56,195 nucleotides of DNA from Streptomyces longispororuber. Its GTDB lineage: Bacteria; Actinomycetota; Actinomycetes; Streptomycetales; Streptomycetaceae. The notes below the pieces were generated by a model, which saw nothing but the letters and a program-made list of their open reading frames with translations, made no database searches and was not told the origin of the DNA. Location of the stretch: the NCBI RefSeq assembly GCF_014656095.1, contig NZ_BNBT01000044.1, forward strand, positions 1-56,195, written 5' to 3'. Within the stretch, counting starts at the first letter, position 1. Every line of letters begins with the position of its first letter. Position numbers and translations under genes: made by a program. Positions 9,309 to 15,395 of the stretch are shown one piece after another.

Positions 9309-10397
9309 ATGGCGGAGCTGCAGGACGAATTCGACACCCCCGCCGAGGCCGGAGAGCTCGGCGGCCGCCCGACCACCGCCACGGACGCCCGGCGCGTCCC
9401 CGGGGCGCCGCGGCCGGAACCCGCCGCCGGCCGCGAGGACGCCTTCGGCCGGGCCCGGGCCCTGCTCGACGCGCATCCCGTCGCCGACGGCCACAGCGGT
9501 CTGCTGCGGGCGCTGCGGGCGATGCCGTACTGCGACCTGGAGTCCGGCGACGGCGGCGTGGAGACGGACGTGCCGCGGCTGCGGGCGGGCGGGGTGGGCG
9601 CGCTGTTCTGGTCGCTGCACGTGCCCGACGACCGCGACGGGGACCGGGCGGTGGCCGCCGCGCTCGAACAGCTCGACCTCGTCCGGCACGTCGCCGCGCG
9701 GTACGCCGACGACCTGCGGCTCGTCCGGGACGCGTCGGAGACCGCCGACGCGCGCAACCGCGGCCGGATCGCCGTCGTGGTGGGTCCGGCGAGCGCCCGC
9801 GCCCTGGGCGACTCGCTGGGCGCGCTGCGCTCGCTGCACGCGCTCGGCCTGAACGTCCTCACGCTCGCCGGTACGCCGTGGGCGGGCGAGGACGGCCTGA
9901 GCACCTTCGGCGAGCAGGTCGTCCGGGAGGTGAACCGGCTCGGCATCCTCGCCGACCTGACCGGGGCCCCGGAGGCGACGGCGCGGCGGGTGCTCGGCCT
10001 GTCCAAGGCGCCGGTGGTCTTCACCCGCTCCGGGGCGCGGGCCCTGCGCGAGCACCCGGAGAACCTCGGCGACGGCCTGCTGGCGGCCGTGGGCGCGGCC
10101 AAGGGGCTGTGCCTGGTACCGCTCGCCGCCGAGCAGACGGGGACGCGCGTGCGGGACGTCGTGGACCACCTCGAGCACGTGCGGAACGTCGCCGGGCCGG
10201 AGTGCGTCGGGCTCGCCGGGACCTACGACACCTCGGCCGCGCACCCCGAGGAGCTCGGCGACGTCTCGCGCTTCCCGAGGCTCGTCGCCGAACTGCTCGA
10301 CCGGGGCTGGGCGGACGCCGAGATCGCGGCGCTCACCTGGGGCAACGTCCAGCGCGCGCTGCGCGGCGCGGACTTCACCGCCCGGGCGTCGCGCTGA
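9309..10397 (+). CDS. M19 membrane-dipeptidase homologue lacking metal ligands (predicted pseudoenzyme)
   Basis: 362 aa from ATG 9309 (GCGGAG 5 nt upstream; GTG 9264 possible). The fold aligns end to end with the intact M19 protein at 18837-20042: RARALLDAHPVADGH, LRAGGVGALFWSLHVPDD, STFGEQVVREVNRLGILADLT, HLEHVRNVAG, LVAELLDRGWADAEIAALTWGN. Every metal ligand visible in the paralogue is changed: HND becomes HSG (residues 62-64), the bridging Glu of GAEGG becomes GPASA, DLSHV becomes DLTGA, FSHSS becomes FTRSG, and GGDYDG becomes AGTYDT. The reading frame and codon use are intact, so it is a maintained protein rather than a decayed gene. Dipeptidase activity is unlikely; function unknown, perhaps ligand binding or regulation. 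Confidence 0.88.
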   Translation: MAELQDEFDTPAEAGELGGRPTTATDARRVPGAPRPEPAAGREDAFGRARALLDAHPVADGHSGLLRALRAMPYCDLESGDGGVETDVPRLRAGGVGALFWSLHVPDDRDGDRAVAAALEQLDLVRHVAARYADDLRLVRDASETADARNRGRIAVVVGPASARALGDSLGALRSLHALGLNVLTLAGTPWAGEDGLSTFGEQVVREVNRLGILADLTGAPEATARRVLGLSKAPVVFTRSGARALREHPENLGDGLLAAVGAAKGLCLVPLAAEQTGTRVRDVVDHLEHVRNVAGPECVGLAGTYDTSAAHPEELGDVSRFPRLVAELLDRGWADAEIAALTWGNVQRALRGADFTARASR

Positions 10398-10415
10398 CGC
10401 CGGGCCGGGCGGGGC

Positions 10416-10811
10416 TCAGTCGATCCGGCACAGGCAGAACGGGTGCCCCGCCGGGTCGGCGTACACGCGGAAGTCGCGCTTGCCGCCGTCGTCGTCCAGG
10501 TCGAGCGGGCGGGCGCCGAGGGCCAGGACGCGCTCCTGGGCGGCCTCCAGCTCGTCCATGGTGCTGCCCGCGTCGAGGTCCAGGTGGAGCTGCTGGGCGT
10601 TGTGGTCGGAGCGGGGCCACTCGGGCGGTGTGAAGTCCTCGGCGAGCTGGAACGACACCTTGACGCGGCCGGGCGCGACGAGGTCGACCCACCGGCCGCC
10701 GTCGCCCTCGACGACCTCGCCGCCGATGACCGCGGCGTAGAACTCGGCGAGGCGGCGGGGCTCGGGACAGTCCAGGACGACGTTGCGGAGCTTGGCGACG
10801 GGGGAGGCCAT
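10416..10811 (-). CDS. VOC (glyoxalase/bleomycin-resistance fold) family protein
   Basis: 131 aa, single VOC domain made of two beta-alpha-beta-beta-beta modules. ATG 10811 has GAGGAGAAG just upstream. Typical segments are LRNVVLDCPEPRRLAEFYAAVIG at the start, QQLHLDLD in the middle, and the closing FRVYADPAGHPFCLCRID. Such proteins bind a metal and small ligands, as lyases, dioxygenases or drug binders; the actual substrate cannot be told. It is divergent from the CGNR regulator at 10957 and shares with it the four-half-site operator region. The stop lies 18 nt from the convergent M19 homologue's stop. Confidence 0.85.
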   Translation of the reverse strand: MASPVAKLRNVVLDCPEPRRLAEFYAAVIGGEVVEGDGGRWVDLVAPGRVKVSFQLAEDFTPPEWPRSDHNAQQLHLDLDAGSTMDELEAAQERVLALGARPLDLDDDGGKRDFRVYADPAGHPFCLCRID

Positions 10812-10881
10812 GTCTTCTCCTCGACGGGTTCGGCGGGTTCGACGGTTTCGGCACGTTATGCGGGTTCCGCGGACGCGGAGG

Positions 10882-10947
10882 GTTACCGCTTGAAGCTTCT
10901 ACCCGGTAACGCGCTGGGTTACCCCATACTGCGCCAGTGGCGGTAAC
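10882..10947. promoter_or_regulatory. Symmetric array of four GTTACC/GGTAAC half-sites between VOC and CGNR genes
   Basis: GTTACC 10882-10887, GGTAAC 10905-10910, GTTACC 10918-10923, GGTAAC 10942-10947. The inner pair is 7 nt apart, the outer spacers are 17 and 18 nt, and the array is symmetric about 10914. The CGNR start (10957) lies 10 nt from the last half-site with no obvious ribosome-binding site, so a leaderless transcript starting there is possible. Inferred operator; the CGNR protein itself is the obvious candidate ligand. Confidence 0.6.
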
Positions 10948-10956
10948 GTCGCAACC

Positions 10957-11481
10957 ATGAACGACAGAGCGCCCGCACCCGGTGGGCTCGCCCTGGTGCA
11001 GGCCCTGGTGAACACCCTCGACATCGGTGCGGGTACCGACGAGCTCGACACCGAAACGGGGCGTGCGCAATTCGGGCTCGCGCCGGGGGACGTGGCGGCC
11101 GCGCGGGAGCTGCGCGAGGCTCTGCGGGCGGCGTGCCTCGCCCACGCCGGACACGCGCCCCACCGCGAGGTGCGGCCCCTCGGCGACCTCCTGGCCGAAG
11201 CTCCCCTGCTGGTCCGCGTCGACCCGGCCGACGGCTCGGCGCGGCTCGTCCCCGCCGAGCCCGGGACGCTGCTCTCCCGGGTGGCGGCGGCCGTCGCGGA
11301 GGGGGTGGCGGCGGGCACCTGGGAGCGGCTCAAGGGGTGCGAGTCCGCGACCTGCCACTGGGCGTACTACGACCGCAGCCCGGGCGGGCGGGGCCGCTGG
11401 TGCGACATGGGGGTGTGCGGGGCCCGCGCCAAGATGCGCGCGTACCGGGCCCGCAGGTCGCGGCGTTCGTCGTCGCCGTAG
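10957..11481 (+). CDS. CGNR zinc-finger (ABATE-type) putative transcription regulator
   Basis: 174 aa. The N-terminal part (1-115) matches the ABATE-domain pattern (ALVQALVNTLDI, AARELREALRAACLAH, LLSRVAAAVAEGV), and the C-terminal 45 residues form a CGNR zinc finger: LKGCESATCHWAYYDRSPGGRGRWCDMGVCGARAKMRAYR, trimmed here to its elements C-x4-C and WCDMGVCGAR, where the usual CGNR reads CGAR. Family members are thought to bind DNA as regulators. It is divergent from the VOC gene and preceded directly by the GTTACC array, which suggests autoregulation. A hairpin follows at 11523. Confidence 0.85.
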   Translation: MNDRAPAPGGLALVQALVNTLDIGAGTDELDTETGRAQFGLAPGDVAAARELREALRAACLAHAGHAPHREVRPLGDLLAEAPLLVRVDPADGSARLVPAEPGTLLSRVAAAVAEGVAAGTWERLKGCESATCHWAYYDRSPGGRGRWCDMGVCGARAKMRAYRARRSRRSSSP

Positions 11482-11522
11482 GACCGGCCGTACGCCTGGC
11501 CGTGCGTACCGCCGTACGACGA

Positions 11523-11549
11523 CAGCCCCCGGCGCGATGCCGGGGGCTG
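11523..11549. terminator. Bidirectional hairpin terminator after the CGNR gene
   Basis: Eleven-bp perfect stem CAGCCCCCGGC / GCCGGGGGCTG with a 5-nt loop. It lies between the CGNR stop and the stranded acyl-CoA dehydrogenase 3' end, so it probably once separated two convergent genes. Confidence 0.75.
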
Positions 11550-11597
11550 CCTCGTCTCCGCCGGTCGGCGGGGCGTTCTCGGGAGGGGCGCGGGCGC

Positions 11598-11662
11598 GCT
11601 ACGGGAGGTTGCGGGCCATGACGATGCGCTGGACCTGGTTCGCGCCCTCGTAGATCTGCGTG
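11598..11662. repeat. Left attachment-site repeat
   Basis: 65-bp copy of the gene 3' end pairing with 15331-15395. Identity ends after ATCTGCGTG (11654-11662), beyond which the two sides are unrelated, so strand exchange was probably within or beside this 9-bp block. Confidence 0.75.
11599..11661 (-). pseudogene. Stranded native 3' end of the acyl-CoA dehydrogenase gene
   Basis: Reads TQIYEGANQVQRIVMARNLP and stop, the same as the last 20 residues of the intact protein at 15332 except Ala for Thr. It uses GC-ending Streptomyces codons (ATC TAC GAG), whereas the copy now completing the gene uses ATT TAT GAA. It is therefore most likely the ancestral 3' end, cut off by element insertion. Confidence 0.8.
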
Positions 11663-11928
11663 CTTTACCGGTCGTACGGCGCTGACCTGCACGGACACCC
11701 ATCTTGGTGGAGCCCACCCCAGCATTTTCCCATGATCGTCAGGAGTCTGTCCTGGTCGGCGCGGTACTGGCGGCAGCCTCCCCGATCGGTCGGAGGAGCG
11801 GCAGGCTCCGGAGAGGTTACGCGGTTTCCCGTTCCGTCAACCGTGATCGCTTGACCCGCGCGCCCTGGCCTCGGGAGCATCAACCCAGATGCGGGGTACT
11901 GGCAGCACGGGAGAGGGGAACCCGGACC

Positions 11929-12120
11929 ATGAAGGTCACCAAGCTGGTCAGCACGTGCGACCTCAAAGACTGCCCGACGATCTACGCGACGGATCGCGGC
12001 ACACTCTTGGTTCAGGGAGAGACTCCGGCCGATCACGGGCTCCAGCTTCCCGCTCATGAAACCCTGGTCGAGATCCCGATGGAACTGATTCAGAAGGCCA
12101 TCCGTGACAACCTCATCTAG
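11929..12120 (+). CDS. Small conserved protein upstream of DUF6879
   Basis: 63 aa from ATG 11929 with GAGAGGGG 10 nt upstream. Sequence starts MKVTKLVSTCDLKDCPTIY and ends LIQKAIRDNLI. The two cysteines near the start (C10, C15) are the only notable residues. Small proteins of this kind commonly precede DUF6879 genes in streptomycete accessory regions. It overlaps the DUF6879 gene by 17 nt, so translation is probably coupled. Function unknown. Confidence 0.7.
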   Translation: MKVTKLVSTCDLKDCPTIYATDRGTLLVQGETPADHGLQLPAHETLVEIPMELIQKAIRDNLI

Positions 12121-12628
12121 GACCCTCGGCGACCTCTTCGACACGTTCCAGCGTGAGGCGTTCCGGCTCGAAACCCTCGACGACTACAGCAATTCGGGGA
12201 ACGTCGATGCCTATCACGCGTTCCTGGCCGGGGAGCCGCAGCCCGACGACTACAATGCAGGCTGGGTCGAAGAACTCCGCTCCCACACCGGAAAAGGGAA
12301 ACGAGTCTACCGGGCACACATTCTGCGCCGCCCGCTCACGGACTATCTTAGGTTCGAACTCGGGTGGGGGTACCAGAAGAACATGTCTGGGGGTGAGGAG
12401 TTCTACATCCTCGACGTCACTGGTAAACCCAACCCCCTGGATGCCGTCCCCGATTTCTGGCTCTTCGACTCCGAGTACGTGGCCGTGATGAACTACGACG
12501 CGACTGGCAGGTACCTGGGCTCGGAAGTGCTAGGGCCTGAACGGGCGGCGGAGTTTGCACAGCACCGTGACGCAGCACTCGCGCGGGCTGAACCGTTCAC
12601 GGAATGGTGGGCCAAGTACGGGGCGTGA
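12104..12628 (+). CDS. DUF6879 family protein
   Basis: 174 aa from GTG 12104, overlapping the small gene before it. Soluble, acidic and rich in aromatics. It begins LGDLFDTFQREAFRLETLDDY and carries the conserved central run YRAHILRRPLTDYLRFEL and VPDFWLFDSEYVAVMNYD, which I recognise as the DUF6879 pattern found beside XRE regulators and DUF397 proteins in actinomycetes. Its stop overlaps the GTG of the frameshifted regulator (GTGA), so the three genes formed one operon. Role unknown; such clusters are linked to toxin-antitoxin-like or developmental control in the literature. Confidence 0.78.
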   Translation: MTTSSRTLGDLFDTFQREAFRLETLDDYSNSGNVDAYHAFLAGEPQPDDYNAGWVEELRSHTGKGKRVYRAHILRRPLTDYLRFELGWGYQKNMSGGEEFYILDVTGKPNPLDAVPDFWLFDSEYVAVMNYDATGRYLGSEVLGPERAAEFAQHRDAALARAEPFTEWWAKYGA

Positions 12629-13457
12629 ACAAAGGGCAGCTTGGGGCCGCACTGCGGGCCCTGCGAGTGGCATCCGGGAAGGAAGCCAAAGCGGTGGCCC
12701 GCAGCGCCCTCATGTCTCCGTCCAAGCTGTTTCCAAGATCGAGACTGCGAAGCTGGCAGCCAGCACGACGGACGTAGAGCGCATCCTGACAGCAATCGGC
12801 GTCTCGGATCAGGTCAAGGCGGAGTACACAGAAGTTGCCCGAGCGTCGGCGACGGAAGCAACGGCGTGGCGGCTCCTGAAGCGCATCGGGGTCCACAAAG
12901 GCCAGGAAGCCGCCAAAGCCCTGGAAGCGCAGATGTCGATGCTGCGGCTGTTCCAACCGGCGCTAGTTCCGGGACTGCTTCAGACTCCGGAATACATTCG
13001 CGCCGTCCTGCAACGTCACGATCTCAGCCATGACGCCCTCACGCGGACGATCAACGGCAGGCTTGAACGCCAAGCGGTCCTCTACGACAGCGCGAAGACG
13101 CTGCGGTTCATCATCACGGAACCTGTCCTTCGGTGGCGAATCGTCCCGCCTCAGATGATGGCTGCTCAGCTCGACCGCATCGTTTCCATCTCGCGGCTCT
13201 CCCACATAGATATTCGCGTAGTCCCCCTACAGTCCCAGCAGCACGACATCGCCAATCATGCGTTCGTTATCCGTGACGACCGAATGGTCACGATAGAAAC
13301 AGTCCATGCGGAGATGGTTGTCACGGACCCCAGAGATGTCGAACTTTACGTCGCCAAATTCTGCGGGTTCGAGCAGGTTGCACTGTCGGGAAACGACATG
13401 CGGGGACTGGTCGAGGGTATCCGCGACGACTATTTGCGGGAACAGGAAACGGGCTAG
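12625..13457 (+). pseudogene. Frameshifted XRE-family regulator with DUF5753-type C-terminal domain
   Basis: Starting at GTG 12625 (overlapping the preceding stop) the frame gives a helix-turn-helix region, GQLGAALRALRVASGKEAKAV and ALMSPSKL, then runs out of register; the continuation SKIETAKLAASTTDVERILTAIG and the whole C-terminal domain (FQPALVPGLLQTPEYIRAVL, IDIRVVPLQSQQHDIANHAFVI) lie two bases away. Two extra T at 12730-12731 (CTG TT TCC AAG) explain the shift. The C-terminal domain matches the DUF5753 / Scr1-type antitoxin-like regulators that sit with DUF397 proteins. The DNA-binding half is thus cut from the rest, unless this is a sequencing error. Confidence 0.75.
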
Positions 13458-13489
13458 AGGTCCCTCGCTGTGAGGTCGAGGATGTCTCC

Positions 13490-13804
13490 ATGCCGACCGA
13501 ACCGAAGAAGGACAGTCAGAAGATTACGCAGGGGTGGCGGATGGACCCAATCCCAAGCCGTGCGGCGTATCGGGATGGCGAGGGGAACATCCGCGTTCCT
13601 GTGTGGCTGACGAAGAACGGTCGGCATGTGGCAGACACGGAAATGGTCCTGCTCCCGTCCGAGGCCGCATTGCTGGCCGACAACCTGACCCATGCGATGC
13701 GTGACGACTCCAGGTCGATGCTGCACGAGTTGCTTCGGGACTCCGCGACGGCTCTTGGCGCTGGCGTTGTGTACGTGTCGAAGCCGGATCAGTACCAGCT
13801 CTGA
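13490..13804 (+). CDS. Hypothetical protein of the element
   Basis: 104 aa from ATG 13490 with a GAGG box 8 nt upstream. Soluble, no membrane segment. Segments such as WRMDPIPSRAAYRDGEGNIRV and WLTKNGRHVADTEMVLLPSE look like a real folded protein, but I do not recognise a family. It lies between the broken regulator and the DUF397 gene on the same strand, in what looks like one transcription unit. Confidence 0.6.
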   Translation: MPTEPKKDSQKITQGWRMDPIPSRAAYRDGEGNIRVPVWLTKNGRHVADTEMVLLPSEAALLADNLTHAMRDDSRSMLHELLRDSATALGAGVVYVSKPDQYQL

Positions 13805-13843
13805 GCCTGCCCCCTGTCACTGACCTCACAGGAAGGCACACTC

Positions 13844-14074
13844 ATGCCCGGAACCGACCTGTACAGCCTGCCCATCAGCGAGGCCACGTTCCTCAAGGCG
13901 TGCGGAGGCAACACGCATCCGGACGGTGAGTCCTGCGCCACGCTGGCGAAGATCGGCCCCGACGCGTGGGCGCTGGGCGACAGCAAGCGGCCCGGCGCGG
14001 AGCCGCTGCGCTTCACCACCGCCGAACTGAACGCGGCCGGTATCGACCCGGCCCGCTTCACCGTCTCGGCCTGA
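13844..14074 (+). CDS. DUF397 family small protein
   Basis: 76 aa from ATG 13844 (AGGAAGG upstream). It keeps the DUF397 pattern: a Cys-containing strand (ESCATLAKI) then WALGDSKRPGAEPLRFTTAEL, matching the usual V-x-V-R-D-S-K-x-P-x-G-x-x-L-x-F. DUF397 proteins are small partners of XRE/WhiJ-like regulators in Streptomyces and often act with them in development or toxin-antitoxin-like pairs. Here the partner regulator is frameshifted. A strong terminator starts at its stop codon. Confidence 0.75.
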   Translation: MPGTDLYSLPISEATFLKACGGNTHPDGESCATLAKIGPDAWALGDSKRPGAEPLRFTTAELNAAGIDPARFTVSA

Positions 14075-14111
14075 CGGCCGCCTCTCTTCGGCGGCCGGTT
14101 CTTGTTCTTCC
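14075..14111 (+). terminator. Terminator after the DUF397 gene
   Basis: Eight-bp stem CGGCCGCC / GGCGGCCG (14075-14082, 14090-14097) followed by a T-rich tail (GTTCTTGTTCTT), the most canonical intrinsic terminator in the window. Confidence 0.8.
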
Positions 14112-14166
14112 CCCGAGGACTGGGACCGGCCGCCGTTCTCTTGCTCCTGCGTTGAACGGAAGGCAG

Positions 14167-14679
14167 TTGCACTACCACGGCTACCTATGGACTGGCGACA
14201 AGAAGCGGTTCGACAAGGAAGGCCACAGACGGCCCCCTGGCGCCCCGCCACCCCCGCCGGGCGGGGACGGTGACGCAGAAGGTCACAGGCTCAGCCAGCG
14301 ATACAAGGAAGCCACCGCAGAGGTCCGCACAGGTGACCTCCCTCCGATGGAAACGGCCCTCTGGCTCAGGAAACCCGAACGCCTCGTTCGTGGTACCTGG
14401 CATGAGGCTAAGGATGCGGCCGGCTGGCTGGGGGAACAGCTCACCGAGTACGCACCCCGGTTCATGTCTGAGCCGGACCGCGACAGTACGCGACTCGCGT
14501 TACTGGTCAACTCTGCTGCCGAACGACTTGGTTGGGGTGGAGACGTGTCCCACGGCTTCTATCTCGAACGGCCCTCGTTCCTGTCTGTAGCCCTGGTGTG
14601 CTGCTCCCCGAATCGCGCCATGCCGGACCTTCCATGCCCGACGACCGGGCACCTGACGAGGGGAGGCACGCAACGATGA
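14167..14679 (+). CDS. Hypothetical protein of the element (YHGYLW type), TTG start
   Basis: About 170 aa. I favour TTG 14167 because GGAAGG lies 3 nt upstream and the frame then reads LHYHGYLWTGDKKRFDKEGH, a natural N-terminus; no ATG is available nearby. The middle is charged (RLSQRYKEATAEVRTGDLPPME, ETALWLRKPERLVRG) and the end is Ser/Cys/Pro-rich. No domain recognised. Codon 112 is TTA (14500-14502), rare in Streptomyces and a mark of bldA dependence or foreign DNA. It lies just after the terminator and before the integrase remnant. Confidence 0.6.
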   Translation: MHYHGYLWTGDKKRFDKEGHRRPPGAPPPPPGGDGDAEGHRLSQRYKEATAEVRTGDLPPMETALWLRKPERLVRGTWHEAKDAAGWLGEQLTEYAPRFMSEPDRDSTRLALLVNSAAERLGWGGDVSHGFYLERPSFLSVALVCCSPNRAMPDLPCPTTGHLTRGGTQR

Positions 14680-15131
14680 CCCTCTCAACCCTGCGGTACA
14701 CAAAGCACCGGATCATGCAGCATCCAGACACAGAGCTGACGTTCGAGGCCAGGTGCCTGACGTGTACATGGGAGGCCGAGCCTTCGTTAGATGGCGCGAC
14801 CGTGGACGTGGAGTGCATGAGTCACACCGGCCGGACCCAGCAGGAACTAGACGCTGGGACCTACCTGGATGACCGGCTGGGAAAGCAGCCGGTGACGGCG
14901 GTCTGGGAGCAGTGGACGAATCAAATGCGGCACTACTACGGGTCGCGCCTGCTGTACGCGGGCGTCCCGGAGAACGACGTAGCCGACTGGATGGGCCACA
15001 GCGGCACGGACGTACTCAGGGAGCACTACCACTACATCTTTGAGGAAGCCGAGCAGCGTAGCCGGGCGGCCATCGCAACGATGCTCGCCCCGGGCGCGGA
15101 CGACCCCACGGAGCGGTCCGAAGTCGCCTGA
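14676..15131 (+). CDS. Fusion ORF: small Cys-containing phage-type protein joined to tyrosine-integrase C-terminus
   Basis: 151 aa from ATG 14676 (GGGGAGG at 14660). Residues 1-55 (LRYTKHRIMQHPDTELTF, CLTCTWEAE, VECMSHTGRT) look like a small zinc-ribbon-like phage protein, perhaps DUF7848-like. From about residue 85 it is the end of a tyrosine integrase: MRHYYGSRLLYAGVPENDVADWMGHSGTD then LREHYHYIF. The Arg of the second catalytic block and the Tyr region are present, but the first Arg/Lys part is gone and the usual HxxR reads NxxR. A deletion fusing two genes is the simplest reading. It has an in-frame TTA (14787). Not expected to be an active recombinase. Confidence 0.7.
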   Translation: MTLSTLRYTKHRIMQHPDTELTFEARCLTCTWEAEPSLDGATVDVECMSHTGRTQQELDAGTYLDDRLGKQPVTAVWEQWTNQMRHYYGSRLLYAGVPENDVADWMGHSGTDVLREHYHYIFEEAEQRSRAAIATMLAPGADDPTERSEVA

Positions 15132-15143
15132 CACAACCCGTAC

Positions 15144-15176
15144 GAGCGGCCCCCGGCATCACGCCGGGGGCCGCTC
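15144..15176. terminator. Terminator after the integrase remnant
   Basis: Fourteen-bp perfect stem GAGCGGCCCCCGGC / GCCGGGGGCCGCTC with a 5-nt loop. It lies between the convergent integrase remnant and acyl-CoA dehydrogenase genes, so it could serve both. Confidence 0.75.
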
Positions 15177-15330
15177 TGGTTGTGCAGGTCAGGGGACGTA
15201 TCCGGCCCCGGATCAGCCCAGGATTTCCCCAGCATGACGCCCAGGAACACCCCGGAACGGACCCGAACGGACCCGAAGCCGACCACAGCTCCAGGACCAC
15301 ATGAGAGGGCCACTGACCTGCGAAAACACT

Positions 15331-15395
15331 GCTACGGCAGGTTCCTCGCCATGACGATCCGCTGCACCTGGTTCGTGCCTTCATAAATCTGCGTG
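15331..15395. repeat. Right attachment-site repeat (element-borne copy)
   Basis: 65-bp partner of 11598-11662. Its AT-rich codons (ATT TAT GAA) differ from the rest of the gene, suggesting that this copy came in with the element and now supplies the gene's 3' end. Confidence 0.75.

Larger units (their letters stand above)
11598..15395. mobile_element. Decayed integrated element (phage or AICE remnant) in the acyl-CoA dehydrogenase gene
   Basis: About 3.73 kb bounded by a 65-bp imperfect direct repeat (11598-11662 and 15331-15395, 55 of 65 identical by my count) that is the 3' end of the acyl-CoA dehydrogenase gene. The interior has typical accessory actinomycete genes (DUF6879, XRE-type regulator with a C-terminal ligand domain, DUF397), lower GC than the flanks, TTA codons, a frameshifted regulator and only the C-terminal end of a tyrosine integrase. 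Replication and transfer genes are absent, so it is probably immobile. Integration by a tyrosine recombinase into the 3' end of a protein gene with gene reconstitution is the inferred history. Confidence 0.8.

Noticed and set aside
11598..11662. tRNA 3' end as attachment site
   Set aside because: The repeat encodes the C-terminus of acyl-CoA dehydrogenase in frame; no cloverleaf can be drawn.
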